The notes under the pieces: generated by a model
Databases searched by the model: none
The model's input: the letters and a program-made list of their open reading frames with translations, nothing else
Told to the model about the DNA's origin: nothing
Source: Coriobacteriales bacterium
Lineage (GTDB): Bacteria > Actinomycetota > Coriobacteriia > Coriobacteriales > UBA8131
Length of the DNA stretch: 12,905 bases
NCBI GenBank assembly: GCA_031272005.1
Contig: JAISUQ010000015.1
Coordinates: forward strand, 1 to 12,905
Direction: 5' to 3'
Position numbers and translations under genes: made by a program
Shown here: positions 12,840-12,905 of the stretch, piece after piece
How the letters are laid out: each line of letters begins with the position of its first letter
How positions within the stretch are numbered: the stretch's first letter is position 1

Positions 12840-12905
12840 ATGGACGTTATCAGATTTGAGCAATATGCTGGCAAGCAGGCCAGCGGCAGTGCGAGTGGCA
12901 GCAGC
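12840..12905 (+). CDS. Start of an unidentified gene, cut by the window end
   Basis: An ATG at 12840 with GGGAG at 12831-12835 opens a frame of 22 codons to the end of the window (MDVIRFEQYAGKQASG..., then Ser/Gly-rich). The ribosome binding context resembles that of the Mo-enzyme gene. The visible part has no signal peptide and I recognise no family. An in-frame GTG at 12825 is also possible. Confidence 0.45.
   Translation, partial: MDVIRFEQYAGKQASGSASGSS

Overview
The window reads as a gene-dense, GC-rich stretch of a Gram-positive anaerobe that respires with exported redox enzymes. Strong Shine-Dalgarno sites, Tat-exported molybdoenzyme chemistry, lipoprotein-anchored multihaem cytochrome and rhodanese, and a large InlB/collagen-like surface protein together suggest class Coriobacteriia (Eggerthellaceae-like gut Actinobacteria). 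This placement is an inference from gene style; no marker gene is present.

Layout. Positions 1-560 hold no convincing gene but contain a GC-rich degenerate direct repeat (two copies 127 bp apart) and a GC hairpin. A Tat-type rhodanese lipoprotein (561-1421, minus) is divergent from a LysR-family regulator (1675-2577, plus). The region between them has an LTTR-like dyad and a four-unit 12-bp tandem repeat. A possible promoter at the end of the regulator gene and a structured leader with two mutually exclusive stems, one over the ribosome binding site, precede an 847-aa secreted, membrane-anchored protein with InlB-like repeats and two collagen-like Gly-X-Y blocks (2779-5322). A strong hairpin ends that unit.

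From 5529 to 12724 six tightly spaced plus-strand genes look like one operon: a Tat-exported Mo-bisPGD oxidoreductase (A), a four-cluster ferredoxin (B), an NrfD/PsrC-type quinol-interacting membrane subunit (C), a TorD-type maturation chaperone, a lipoprotein with a rhodanese domain lacking the catalytic Cys, and a pentahaem NrfA-like cytochrome lipoprotein. A further gene appears to start at 12840 and runs off the window.

Working model. Menaquinol would be oxidised at C, with electrons passing through B to the Mo site of A outside the membrane (or in reverse). The cytochrome lipoprotein would be a second extracytoplasmic redox partner or a second reductase. PsrABC-like architecture plus two rhodanese proteins points to a sulfur compound as a possible substrate, but the substrate cannot be read from the sequence. 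The most unusual points are the NrfA-like protein that keeps the CXXCK haem but lacks the expected catalytic Arg and Tyr, the Cys-less rhodanese ending in a Cys, the low-complexity Cys-bearing insert in the chaperone, and collagen-like triplets just after the export signals of two redox-locus proteins as well as in the surface protein.
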